Source: a virus. From it: 32,592 bases of DNA. The notes under the pieces were generated by a model, which had not been told where the DNA came from, ran no database searches, and saw only the letters and a program-made list of their open reading frames with translations. Below are positions 6,050 through 13,288 of the stretch, piece after piece. The stretch's first letter is position 1, and each line of letters begins with the position of its first letter. Location of the stretch: IMG/VR virus record IMGVR_UViG_3300002180_000040, positions 1 through 32,592 of that record, one strand, 5' to 3'. Made by a program: the position numbers and the translations under genes.

Positions 6050-7536
6050 GTATATTTAAACTTAGACCGTATCAGGAGGAACTAAAAACTGATATTCGTA
6101 ACCTATTTTCTAACGGTAAAAAGCGCGCTATTTTATGCAGCCCTACAGGGTCAGGAAAAACGGTTACTTTTGCAGACATAGCCCGAGAGAGTGTAAAAAA
6201 TGGATTTAAAGTCCTTATTATAGTAGACCGTAAAGAGCTGTTAAATCAAGCTCGGGAAAAACTAATATCTTACGGACTTAATCCGTCAATCATTACCGCC
6301 GGGAGGACTGGGAGATTAAATAACGACTCCTATATAGCAACCGTACAGACTTTAGTAAGGAGGCAATTTCCGCCGGTAGACCTTATTATAGTAGACGAGG
6401 CTCATAAGCAAATATTTGATAAAGTTTTAATACGTGAGGAGTATAAAGACGCTTTTGTAATTGGAGCTACAGCTACTCCGTACCGTACCGGTCGTATGAC
6501 TCAATTAAGTAGTATTTATAGTAATATTGTAGAAACTGTAAATATAGACGACCTGATAAAATCAGGATTTTTAGTCCCGGCTATTACATACGGAGCTAAG
6601 GTAGATACCTCAAAAATAAAGATTAAAAGAGGAGATTTCGATAATCAGGAACTATACAAAGCTTTCGATAAACAGACGCTTTACGCCGGAGTAGTAGAAA
6701 AATATAAAAAATTCGCTAACGGTACAAAAGCTATCTGTTTTAATATTAATGTAGAGCACTCCAAAAAAGTAACAGCCGCCTTTAACGCTGCCGGTATTTC
6801 TGCTATCCATTTAGACGGAAAAACTCCAAAAAAGGAGAGAGAGCGTATATTAGATAGTTTTTCTAAAGGTTATTTTAAAATACTTTGTAACGTAGACGTT
6901 TTAACCGCCGGCTTTGACGAGTGGACTATAGAGACTATAATCGTAAATTTAGCTACAAAATCTTTAACCAAATGGCTACAGATGAACGGTAGAGGCTCTC
7001 GTATTACTCCTTTCGAGTTTAAAGGTAAACCCGGATTTTTACAAAAAGAGCATTTTAATATTATAGATATGGGAGGGAACGTTTTTACGCTCGGATTTTG
7101 GGAGGCTGAGAGAGAGTATAGTTTAACTCATAGAGTAAAATCTACTATAGATCCGGCTCCTGTAAAAATTTGTCCGGAGGATAAAGTAGACGTTAATATA
7201 AATAGAGGTTGCGGAGCTATCGTACATTTATCCGCTCCCCGGTGCAAAATCTGCGGCTTTGTTTTTCCTAAAGAAATTAAAAAAGAGGTAGAGTCTGAGT
7301 TTATCCAGTTAGAAAATCAGCAATATTTACCGCCTGAGCTAATCGGTAAAAGTTGGGGTAGTATGACCGTACAGGAGTTAGAGTCTGTTAGAGTTATTAA
7401 AGGATATAAACAGGGTTGGATCGTTAGGCAAATATTACTTAATAAAGATTTACAGCTCATAGATTACGCTCGATTTAAACAATACAAAAACGCCGCTCTT
7501 TGGGTCGGGCGTATGGAGGATATGTATATAAAGTAA
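6046..7536 (+). CDS. SF2 DEAH-box helicase with C-terminal zinc ribbon
   Basis: The 496-residue protein has the full helicase set: LRPYQEEL near the start, Walker A PTGSGKT at 33-39, DEAH at 117-120, motif III-like ATATPYRTGR at 141-150, and motif VI QMNGRGSRI near 305-313. It matches the ResIII/UvsW-type group of phage SF2 helicases. About residues 372-405 hold four cysteines (CPEDK, GCGA, CKICG) that probably bind zinc. The length is normal for phage members of this group. It most likely remodels branched DNA or unwinds duplexes during replication and recombination. It is the first large gene of the rightward early region and is translationally coupled to the tiny membrane gene before it. 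Confidence 0.88.
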   Translation: MSIFKLRPYQEELKTDIRNLFSNGKKRAILCSPTGSGKTVTFADIARESVKNGFKVLIIVDRKELLNQAREKLISYGLNPSIITAGRTGRLNNDSYIATVQTLVRRQFPPVDLIIVDEAHKQIFDKVLIREEYKDAFVIGATATPYRTGRMTQLSSIYSNIVETVNIDDLIKSGFLVPAITYGAKVDTSKIKIKRGDFDNQELYKAFDKQTLYAGVVEKYKKFANGTKAICFNINVEHSKKVTAAFNAAGISAIHLDGKTPKKERERILDSFSKGYFKILCNVDVLTAGFDEWTIETIIVNLATKSLTKWLQMNGRGSRITPFEFKGKPGFLQKEHFNIIDMGGNVFTLGFWEAEREYSLTHRVKSTIDPAPVKICPEDKVDVNINRGCGAIVHLSAPRCKICGFVFPKEIKKEVESEFIQLENQQYLPPELIGKSWGSMTVQELESVRVIKGYKQGWIVRQILLNKDLQLIDYARFKQYKNAALWVGRMEDMYIK

Positions 7537-7542
7537 ATTATT

Positions 7543-7601
7543 TTTGTACAATTAAAATATAATTTATATATTTGAGCATTATTAATATAAACCAATAAAT
7601 T
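7543..7601 (+). promoter_or_regulatory. Promoter and conserved leader before the C5 methyltransferase
   Basis: TTTG at 7543-7546 lies within the palindrome TTGTACAA (7544-7551). It is separated by 20 nt from TATATTTG (7567-7574), an excellent match to TTG-N17-23-TANNTTTG. The expected start site near 7581 gives a short 5' UTR containing AACCAATAAATT (7590-7601) just before the ATG at 7608. The palindrome overlapping the -33 box could be an operator; it recurs at 10145-10152 and, with one change, at 5873-5880. Confidence 0.75.
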
Positions 7602-7607
7602 AAAATT

Positions 7608-8630
7608 ATGAATGTATTATCACTTTTCGACGGTATGAGCTGCGGACAAATAGCGTTAAATAGAATAGGTATAACTCCCGATAATTATTTCGCTAGTGAA
7701 ATAGATAAACACGCTATAGAGGTAACTCAAAAAAATTACCCCAGTACTATACAAGTAGGAGACGTACAATTTTTAACAAAAGAAACTTTTTTAAATCATA
7801 AAATAGATTTAATAATAGGAGGTAGTCCTTGTCAAGGCTTTAGCTTTGCCGGAAAACAATTAAATTTTGACGACTCTAGGAGTAAGTTATTTTTTGATTT
7901 TGTTAGATTGTATAAAGATTTAAAAGAGGTAAATCCTGATATTAAATTTTTACTAGAAAATGTAAAAATGAAAAAAGATTATCAGGATATAATATCTAAG
8001 TATTTAGAGGTAAAGCCTATAGAGATTAATTCTAGCTTACTCTCAGCTCAGAATAGAAAACGTTTATACTGGACGAATATACAGGGAGTATCTCAGCCCG
8101 AGGATAAAGGTATTTTTCTTAAAGATATATTACAGCCGTTTGTTAGTGATAGTTTTTTAATGAGTGAAAAGTGGGGCGTATGGTGGGACAAAAATTTAGA
8201 GTTTCAATTAAAAAAGAAATATTCAGCCGTTAACCCTGATAAAGCTATTACTATGACGGCTAGACAATACGCCAACTGGAACGGTAATTTTGTTTTTGTA
8301 GGAAATAGCGCGCTAGTTAGGGAGGCTACTAAAAAAGGGTATACAGAGATTAAAGATAAAGACTGTGTAGATTTAACTTTTATAGGTAGTAAAACTCGTA
8401 GAGGTCGAAATATGAAAGAAAAATCTAACTGTTTGACTGCAAATAATTTTAATTTTTTTCAGTTTAAAAATGGAACCTTTAGAAAACTAACCCCTGTAGA
8501 ATGTGAAAGACTACAGACAGTACCCGACAATTACTCGGATATAGCTAGTAACTCTCAGCGTTATAAAATGCTCGGTAACGGTTGGACTGTAGACGTTATA
8601 GCTCATATATTTAAAAATCTTAAATTATAA
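7608..8630 (+). CDS. DNA (cytosine-5) methyltransferase
   Basis: The 340-residue protein carries the ordered C5-methyltransferase motifs. Motif I is LSLFDGMSCGQIAL (5-18) and motif IV is GGSPCQGFSFAG with catalytic C75. Motif VI is LLENV (E117), motif VIII is QNRKRLYW (148-155), and the C-terminus has LTPVECERLQTVPDNY and MLGNGWTV for motifs IX and X. The region between about 160 and 270 is the target-recognition part. It is of the orphan phage type, as no restriction endonuclease is next to it. The likely job is to modify phage DNA against host restriction. The target sequence cannot be read from the protein. It has its own promoter and is followed 4 bp later by the exonuclease gene. Confidence 0.92.
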   Translation: MNVLSLFDGMSCGQIALNRIGITPDNYFASEIDKHAIEVTQKNYPSTIQVGDVQFLTKETFLNHKIDLIIGGSPCQGFSFAGKQLNFDDSRSKLFFDFVRLYKDLKEVNPDIKFLLENVKMKKDYQDIISKYLEVKPIEINSSLLSAQNRKRLYWTNIQGVSQPEDKGIFLKDILQPFVSDSFLMSEKWGVWWDKNLEFQLKKKYSAVNPDKAITMTARQYANWNGNFVFVGNSALVREATKKGYTEIKDKDCVDLTFIGSKTRRGRNMKEKSNCLTANNFNFFQFKNGTFRKLTPVECERLQTVPDNYSDIASNSQRYKMLGNGWTVDVIAHIFKNLKL

Positions 8631-8634
8631 AATT

Positions 8635-9438
8635 ATGAAATTACTAAGAGTAGAAAATATCAATAGTATAATGTTTCTAGACATAGAGACAGCTCCCCAA
8701 TGGGAAAAACTAGAGGACGCTCCCGAGTACGTGCAAAAAGAATGGATCTATAAATTTAAGTTTAGAGACGACGCGCCTAAAAACCCGGACACTTTAAAAA
8801 AAGAAACCGTAGAGAATGAGAACCATACTAATATATTTAGAAAAAAATTAAAAGAAAACTATTTTGAGTATTTCGCTAACCTTTGGACGGCGCAAGCCGG
8901 GCTATATGCTGAATTTAGTAAAATTATCTGTATCTCAGCCGGATATATGGACGGATATAATTTTAAATTAAAATCGTATTCGAGTGAAAATGAAGCGGAT
9001 TTATTAATAGCTTTCAAAAATGACCTTAATAGCTTTTACAATTATAATAAATTTCTAAAGCTATGCGCTCATTATGGTAAAGGTTTTGATTTTCCGTTTA
9101 TTGCTAGACGCTTGTTAATTCATAGACAAGTACTCCCGGTATTATTGGATAACTACGGTCTAAAACCTTGGGAGGGAGTTAATCTAGATACTCATGAGAT
9201 ATGGAAAATTGGTAGCTTTGGAGGTAGCGGTACGCTCGGCTCTATTGCTATGGCTTTCGGTATACCGTCTCCTAAAGACGACATAGAGGGAGCGGACGTA
9301 GCTAGAGCTTATTACGCCGGAGAGTTAGACCGTATAGTTACGTATTGCGATAAAGATACATTTACCTTACTGAACGTATTTAAAGCTATGAGAGGAGAGG
9401 ATTTATTAGACTGGGGAGCTGTTCAAAAAACTTTATAG
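8635..9438 (+). CDS. DEDDy 3'-5' exonuclease, PolB-exonuclease-like
   Basis: The 267-residue protein shows the three exonuclease motifs. ExoI is FLDIETAP with D16 and E18, ExoII is HYGKGFDFPFI with D152, and ExoIII is YCDKD with Y237 and D241, giving the DEDDy type. It resembles the stand-alone predicted 3'-5' exonucleases related to the proofreading domain of family-B polymerases. No polymerase domain is attached and none is found elsewhere in the window. It probably trims 3' ends during replication or recombination, or degrades host DNA. It lies 4 bp after the C5 methyltransferase and 1 bp before the next gene, clearly in one operon. Confidence 0.82.
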   Translation: MKLLRVENINSIMFLDIETAPQWEKLEDAPEYVQKEWIYKFKFRDDAPKNPDTLKKETVENENHTNIFRKKLKENYFEYFANLWTAQAGLYAEFSKIICISAGYMDGYNFKLKSYSSENEADLLIAFKNDLNSFYNYNKFLKLCAHYGKGFDFPFIARRLLIHRQVLPVLLDNYGLKPWEGVNLDTHEIWKIGSFGGSGTLGSIAMAFGIPSPKDDIEGADVARAYYAGELDRIVTYCDKDTFTLLNVFKAMRGEDLLDWGAVQKTL

Positions 9439-9439
9439 T

Positions 9440-9703
9440 ATGAAAAACAAAAGCCCCATTTTCTACGTAACTCTAACGGGACATATCACTACAGGAAAAT
9501 CTAAAAAAGTAGTGGTAGTAGTTGTAAAAGAGCTCGTAGTAAAAGGAACCGACGAACAAATAAAAAACAGCGAAAGGGTAAAACGCAATTTTTTAAAGAA
9601 ACATTTTAAAAGCTCTAAAAAAGCTTTTGATTTCGATTTAAGTAGATTAAAAATAGTAAGTATTAAAGTTTTAGAGAGCTTAGGATATGGAACTCCCGTT
9701 TAA
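9440..9703 (+). CDS. Small basic protein, unknown function (87 aa)
   Basis: The protein has a beta-strand run of valines (KKVVVVVVKELVVKG, about 23-37) and then a lysine-rich helical part (SERVKRNFLKKHFKSSKKAF). It has no cysteines, signal peptide or membrane segment. It starts 1 bp after the exonuclease stop and overlaps the HNH-like gene by 17 bp, so it is part of the replication operon. The strongly basic character would suit nucleic-acid binding. No family is recognised. Confidence 0.55.
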   Translation: MKNKSPIFYVTLTGHITTGKSKKVVVVVVKELVVKGTDEQIKNSERVKRNFLKKHFKSSKKAFDFDLSRLKIVSIKVLESLGYGTPV

Positions 9704-10106
9704 TATTAGCGAGTCTAAAAAAGCTAAAGGTTTGAAATGCTGCGCGTATGCTTGTAATAATAAACCTTTAGCTAAACTCGGCGGACTTTGTCCTAAACAT
9801 TACAGGAGAAAACGCCGAGTCCTGGATCCTGTTTATTGTAGGTATAATGGTTTTAAAGGTAACGCTAAAAAGCGAGGTAAAGATTTCGGTATTACGCTAA
9901 CAGAGTTTAGAGCTTTCTGTAAAAAAACCGGATACCTCAGCAAAGGGCAGCGAGGACAAAACGCTACAATAGACCGCCGCTGTAATATCCATGGTTATTT
10001 TATATGGAATATTCAACTTTTAACAAACAGACAAAACGCTAGTAAAGGCTCCGGATTTTCCGGAGATAATTTCGAGAGGTGCGACCCGGAGGACTTACCG
10101 TTTTAA
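9687..10106 (+). CDS. HNH-like zinc-finger nuclease with SSB-like C-terminal tip
   Basis: The 139-residue protein begins with a cysteine/histidine cluster (CCAYACNN, GLCPKHYRRKRR) that probably binds zinc. It continues with an HNH-like core: FKGNAKKRGKDFGITLTEF, then ATIDRRCNIHGYFIWNIQLLTNRQNASK. The 'IDR...GY...NIQLLT...N' part is typical of HNH proteins of phages. The classical first histidine is not clear, so activity is uncertain. The last residues, DPEDLPF, look like the acidic tip of bacterial SSB. It could be a homing-type or packaging/recombination nuclease, or a DNA-structure binder. It ends just before the promoter region of the second methyltransferase gene. Confidence 0.6.
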   Translation: MELPFNISESKKAKGLKCCAYACNNKPLAKLGGLCPKHYRRKRRVLDPVYCRYNGFKGNAKKRGKDFGITLTEFRAFCKKTGYLSKGQRGQNATIDRRCNIHGYFIWNIQLLTNRQNASKGSGFSGDNFERCDPEDLPF

Positions 10107-10143
10107 TTAATATAAATTATTAAATAAAATAATGTAAATTATT

Positions 10144-10208
10144 TTTGTACAAAAGTTTTGTATATCGAAATAAATACTTTACATTTGAATATTATTAACC
10201 GATAAATT
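10144..10208 (+). promoter_or_regulatory. Promoter and conserved leader before the second methyltransferase
   Basis: A TTG at 10158-10160 stands 19 nt before TACATTTG (10180-10187), matching the flavobacterial promoter. A second upstream TTTG belongs to the palindrome TTGTACAA at 10145-10152, also present at the 7608 gene. The leader AACCGATAAATT (10197-10208) follows the expected start site and lies 6 nt before the ATG at 10215. Together they suggest two methyltransferase genes under the same type of control. Confidence 0.7.
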
Positions 10209-10214
10209 AATAAA

Positions 10215-11036
10215 ATGAATAATACTGTAATTTTAGGATATAGTGAAAAGGAACTAAAAAAGATTAAATCTAATAGTATAGATTTAATAATAACATCTCC
10301 TCCCTACGCAGATAGGAGAAAAAAAACTTACGGGGGTATAGCTGTAGTTAATTATATAGAATGGTTTAAACCTATAGCTATCGAAATTAAAAGGATATTA
10401 AAACCTACCGGTAGCTTTTTTTTAAATATAAAACCTCATACAACTAAAGGAGAGAGAGAATTATATGTTTTTGAGTTGGTTCTATTCTTAAAAAAAGAAT
10501 TAGGATTTATGTTTATAGAGGAGTATTGTTGGACTAAAAACGGTTTTCCGGGAAAATTAAACGGTCGGTTTAAAAATGCCTTTGAGCCCGTTTATCACTT
10601 TACAAAATCGAGCCCTAGCTTAATAAAGTTTAATCCGTTAGCTTGCGGACATCCTGTAAAAAAAGAGAGTCTAGCTAGAGCTAATAGAAAAAGGAGCTCC
10701 GCTCCGGCTAACGGATCCGGAATGACTGCTTTTAATACTGATAATCATAAAAAATTAAAAATAGCCAGACCCTCTAATGTTATAAATGTGAATAACGTTA
10801 GTAATCAATTTACTCTAAAAAGTAAACACTCCGCTACGTTTCCTGTAGGATTGGTAGACTTTTTTATAAAAAGTTTTTCAGATCCTGGAGACTTAATTTT
10901 AGATCCATTTGCAGGGAGTGGTACTGTAGGTTTATCTTGTATTGATAGCGGAAGGAAATATATACTTATAGACAAAGTTTCTGAAAATGTAGATTTAATT
11001 AACACAAGGATAAATAGACTTATTGAAAAATTATGA
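10215..11036 (+). CDS. SPPY-type DNA methyltransferase (probably N4-cytosine, or N6-adenine)
   Basis: The 273-residue protein has motif IV TSPPY at 27-31 near the N-terminus. The AdoMet-binding motif I, DPFAGSGTVGLSCIDSGRKYILIDK, lies near residues 229-254. This order marks the beta class of amino-methyltransferases. SPPY is more common in N4-cytosine enzymes, while DPPY is typical of N6-adenine ones, so m4C is preferred but not certain. The central region (about 110-200) should hold the target-recognition part. No restriction enzyme is adjacent, so it is likely an orphan protective or regulatory enzyme. It has its own promoter, and its stop overlaps the next small gene as ATGA. Confidence 0.87.
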   Translation: MNNTVILGYSEKELKKIKSNSIDLIITSPPYADRRKKTYGGIAVVNYIEWFKPIAIEIKRILKPTGSFFLNIKPHTTKGERELYVFELVLFLKKELGFMFIEEYCWTKNGFPGKLNGRFKNAFEPVYHFTKSSPSLIKFNPLACGHPVKKESLARANRKRSSAPANGSGMTAFNTDNHKKLKIARPSNVINVNNVSNQFTLKSKHSATFPVGLVDFFIKSFSDPGDLILDPFAGSGTVGLSCIDSGRKYILIDKVSENVDLINTRINRLIEKL

Positions 11037-11194
11037 GCTACAACGTAAAAATAAGATTTAAAAGGACTAGATCCAAAGATTACAAATCCGAAACTAAAGA
11101 CTTTGAGTCGGAGGAGGATTTTAATAATTGGCTAGATATTCAATATAAAGACGAAAGTTATAGGAAAGTCCTAGACTGGATTAAAATAGATTAA
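11033..11194 (+). CDS. Small protein, unknown function (53 aa)
   Basis: The frame encodes MSYNVKIRFKRTRSKDYKSETKDF and ends ESYRKVLDWIKID. Its start overlaps the methyltransferase stop as ATGA, and the next gene follows 11 bp later, so translation is probably coupled. A basic N-terminal strand and an acidic helix (ESEEDFNNWLD) suggest a small alpha/beta fold. No family is recognised. Confidence 0.6.
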   Translation: MSYNVKIRFKRTRSKDYKSETKDFESEEDFNNWLDIQYKDESYRKVLDWIKID

Positions 11195-11205
11195 TTAAAT
11201 ACAGA

Positions 11206-11583
11206 ATGAACAAAAAGAAAAAAGAGACTCCGGTAAAGGAGTTAAACGTAAAAGCTGAGATAGTTGCTTTAGAAACGGCTAATCTAGCGACAGGACAAAA
11301 GGTTTATTATAATAACTGGGAGGTACGTCCTGAGGGAAACACTAACGAGGTTTATCCTCCTAGCGGATACTCTAAATATATGGAGCGTTGGACTGCATTT
11401 AACGACGGGAAACTAAAGCACCCGGAACAAATTTACGGATTACCTCAGGCTTTAGAACATATCGAGGAGCTGAGACGCTCTCGTACTAAAGACGGAAAAT
11501 ATCCTTTAGCTCGTACTAAATTCGAGGTAGTCGAGGTTATGATTATTAAGACTAGTTACAAAACTTTAAAAGGTCGTAAGTAA
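11206..11583 (+). CDS. Hypothetical early protein (125 aa)
   Basis: The protein starts with a lysine-rich stretch (MNKKKKETPVKELNVKAEI). It continues with KVYYNNWEVRPEGNTNEVYPPSGY and a helical region QALEHIEELRRSRTKDGKYPL. It seems soluble and mixed alpha/beta. Its stop codon overlaps the next start as TAATG. It belongs to a run of five small genes between the methyltransferase and the primase. I do not recognise it; early-region position suggests an accessory or host-interaction role. Confidence 0.55.
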   Translation: MNKKKKETPVKELNVKAEIVALETANLATGQKVYYNNWEVRPEGNTNEVYPPSGYSKYMERWTAFNDGKLKHPEQIYGLPQALEHIEELRRSRTKDGKYPLARTKFEVVEVMIIKTSYKTLKGRK

Positions 11584-11816
11584 TGAAAATTCAATCTAAA
11601 ATAAACGCATACTCCGGTATGCGTTTTTACAAAGAAAACGGAGGACAAAATATTACTGAAAATGTGAAAAGCGGTAAAACAGTCTTATTTAAAGAAAAAT
11701 CCGAGGCGGATAAATTCGCTAGACAAAAAAGATCCTACGTAGAGGGAGTACGATATACTGACGCCGAAACTAAACATAAAAAGACCAAAATCTACGGCTA
11801 TGGGGTACCGGCATAA
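11583..11816 (+). CDS. Hypothetical small basic protein (77 aa)
   Basis: This 77-residue protein is rich in Lys, Tyr and Gly, with MRFYKENGGQNITENVKSGKTV and KFARQKRSYVEGVRYTDAETK. A high positive charge would allow nucleic-acid binding, but no motif proves it. The start is coupled to the preceding stop (TAATG), and the end overlaps a tiny membrane-protein gene by 17 bp. No family is recognised. Confidence 0.5.
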   Translation: MKIQSKINAYSGMRFYKENGGQNITENVKSGKTVLFKEKSEADKFARQKRSYVEGVRYTDAETKHKKTKIYGYGVPA

Positions 11817-11943
11817 AGAACAAGTTAAACAAGCGTACAGAGCTATTAAAATTATTTTATTGGCTTGGGTTTTAATGATTGCTTTTATATTTTTCCTTTT
11901 TACGCTAATGGAGATTTATATCTATATGAATGAATTAAATTAA
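11800..11943 (+). CDS. Tiny membrane protein (47 aa)
   Basis: The frame begins inside the previous gene and encodes a basic N-terminus (MGYRHKEQVKQAYRAIK). One long hydrophobic helix at about residues 17-37 follows (IILLAWVLMIAFIFFLFTL). The composition is that of a real single-pass membrane peptide with the positive side inside. It precedes another membrane-anchored protein by 18 bp. The role is unknown; membrane modification or superinfection control is possible. Confidence 0.5.
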   Translation: MGYRHKEQVKQAYRAIKIILLAWVLMIAFIFFLFTLMEIYIYMNELN

Positions 11944-11961
11944 ATTTCAAAAATCAATATT

Positions 11962-12330
11962 ATGAGTAGTACAAAAATTTTTTTATTAGTAGACGGATTA
12001 TTATTTTTAGTCCTATTGTTTTTCGTAATTAGAAACGGTATCCGAGGAGTAAAACTAACTAAAGCTATGGATCATTTTAAAGCTCCGGAAATACCCGGAG
12101 ACGTTTTAACTACGGAGGAGATAGTCGATACTATAGAATTTACTCAGGACTATAGTAAAAATTTAAAACTACATAACGCTTTACAAAAAGACGAGGATTT
12201 TTATATACTAGAAGTCGCTAAAGTTTTAGCCGCGGAGCTTGTTAAAAATAAAGCTGTAGACATAGAATTTATACAAGGAGTCGAGAGAGATACAATAAAA
12301 GGAAAAATTAAATACGTTGTTAAAGTTTAA
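11962..12330 (+). CDS. Membrane-anchored protein, unknown function (122 aa)
   Basis: An N-terminal hydrophobic segment at residues 4-24 (TKIFLLVDGLLFLVLLFFVI) is followed by a basic stop-transfer stretch and a soluble domain of about 95 residues. That domain has acidic helices (TTEEIVDTIEFTQDY) and ends in a strand KGKIKYVVKV. It looks like a single-pass anchor with a cytoplasmic or periplasmic domain. The gene closes the first early block, as a promoter-like element follows at 12336. No family is recognised. Confidence 0.55.
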   Translation: MSSTKIFLLVDGLLFLVLLFFVIRNGIRGVKLTKAMDHFKAPEIPGDVLTTEEIVDTIEFTQDYSKNLKLHNALQKDEDFYILEVAKVLAAELVKNKAVDIEFIQGVERDTIKGKIKYVVKV

Positions 12331-12335
12331 TTTCC

Positions 12336-12374
12336 TACCTTTAATACCCTTAATTTATTAACCAATAAATTTTA
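12336..12374 (+). promoter_or_regulatory. Candidate promoter and leader before the primase-like gene
   Basis: TACCTTTA (12336-12343) resembles the -7 box TANNTTTG with the last base changed. A TTG at 12317-12319 stands 16 nt upstream, just short of the usual spacing. The leader TTAACCAATAAATTTTA (12358-12374) is almost the same as the one before the 5945 gene, and the ATG follows at 12380. The replication module 12380-15734 may therefore have its own transcript. Confidence 0.45.
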
Positions 12375-12379
12375 CAGTA

Positions 12380-13282
12380 ATGAATAATATAACCTTTCAG
12401 TACTACCCGGCTAAAGTAGATACTACTAAGCCTCTAGGCTTTGTTACGCTAGCCGAGTTTATAACCGCTATTAAAAATCCGTCCGACAATATTAAAGAGA
12501 TTTTTAAGCAAATAGCAGCCGCAGAAAAAGCCGGAGATATGAAAACTAAGGCAGCTCTAAAGCAAAATAATCTATTTTATTTTACTCCCTGTATACACTC
12601 GAACGGAAAAACGAGAGGGTATAAAGATATAGAAAAGTTTACCGGACTGGCTGTTTTAGATTTTGACCATATCGACCACGCGGACGAGTTTAAAGAGTAT
12701 ATTTTTAATACTTATAAATTTGTATCCGTCTGCTTTTTGTCAGCATCAAAACGCGGAATAAAAGTTTTAATTAAAATCCCAGTAGTAAAATCTGTAGTAG
12801 AGTTTAAGGAATTTTTTTACGGACTAGGCGTTATTTTTGAAAGGTATAAAGGTTTCGACGGGACTACTCAAAACTGCGTACTCCCTCTTTTTTTAAGTTA
12901 TGACGCTGAGTTATTGCACCGGGAGAAACCTACGACTTTTAAAGGTAGAGGTATAAAGCTCGACGCGTTTAAAGAAAATACGACGGTAGATATTAAGAAT
13001 ATCGTTATAGACTCAGAGGACAGTAAACGAGTCTACGCCAATATAGAAAAATCATTTAATAATATCGTTAGCGACGGTCATCCTCAGGTAATTAGCGCGT
13101 GCGTTTCTCTCGGGGGCTATGTTGCCTCCGGCTATGTCTCCGAGGCGGAGGCTCAGACTTGGGTTAGTAATTTTATCAGGAGTAACGGTTATCTTAAAAA
13201 AGGTATCTCCGGATATATTAAAACCTCAGTAACAGCAATTAAAACCGGTATGGGCTCTCCGTTAATTCTTACTAAATCTTAA
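12380..13282 (+). CDS. BT4734/VirE-N-like primase-type replication protein
   Basis: The 300-residue protein matches the BT4734-like/VirE N-terminal domain that Bacteroidota mobile elements carry next to VapE helicases. It contains LFYFTPCIHSNGKTRGYKDIEKFTG, then LAVLDFDHID with D94 and D96, and SASKRGIKVLIKIP near 121-134. These are the positions of the acidic and nucleotide-binding motifs in primase-polymerase folds. Residues 200-300 form a separate helical domain (SDGHPQVISACVSLGGYVASGYVSE). It lies 6 bp before the helicase gene, so the two probably form a primase-helicase pair that opens and primes the nearby repeat cluster. Priming activity is inferred from the family. Confidence 0.72.
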   Translation: MNNITFQYYPAKVDTTKPLGFVTLAEFITAIKNPSDNIKEIFKQIAAAEKAGDMKTKAALKQNNLFYFTPCIHSNGKTRGYKDIEKFTGLAVLDFDHIDHADEFKEYIFNTYKFVSVCFLSASKRGIKVLIKIPVVKSVVEFKEFFYGLGVIFERYKGFDGTTQNCVLPLFLSYDAELLHREKPTTFKGRGIKLDAFKENTTVDIKNIVIDSEDSKRVYANIEKSFNNIVSDGHPQVISACVSLGGYVASGYVSEAEAQTWVSNFIRSNGYLKKGISGYIKTSVTAIKTGMGSPLILTKS

Positions 13283-13288
13283 ATACTT

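Noticed and set aside
10805-11005. Open frame on the minus strand opposite the SPPY methyltransferase
   Set aside because: It covers the AdoMet-binding motif coding region of a clear gene and has no leader or neighbours on that strand.
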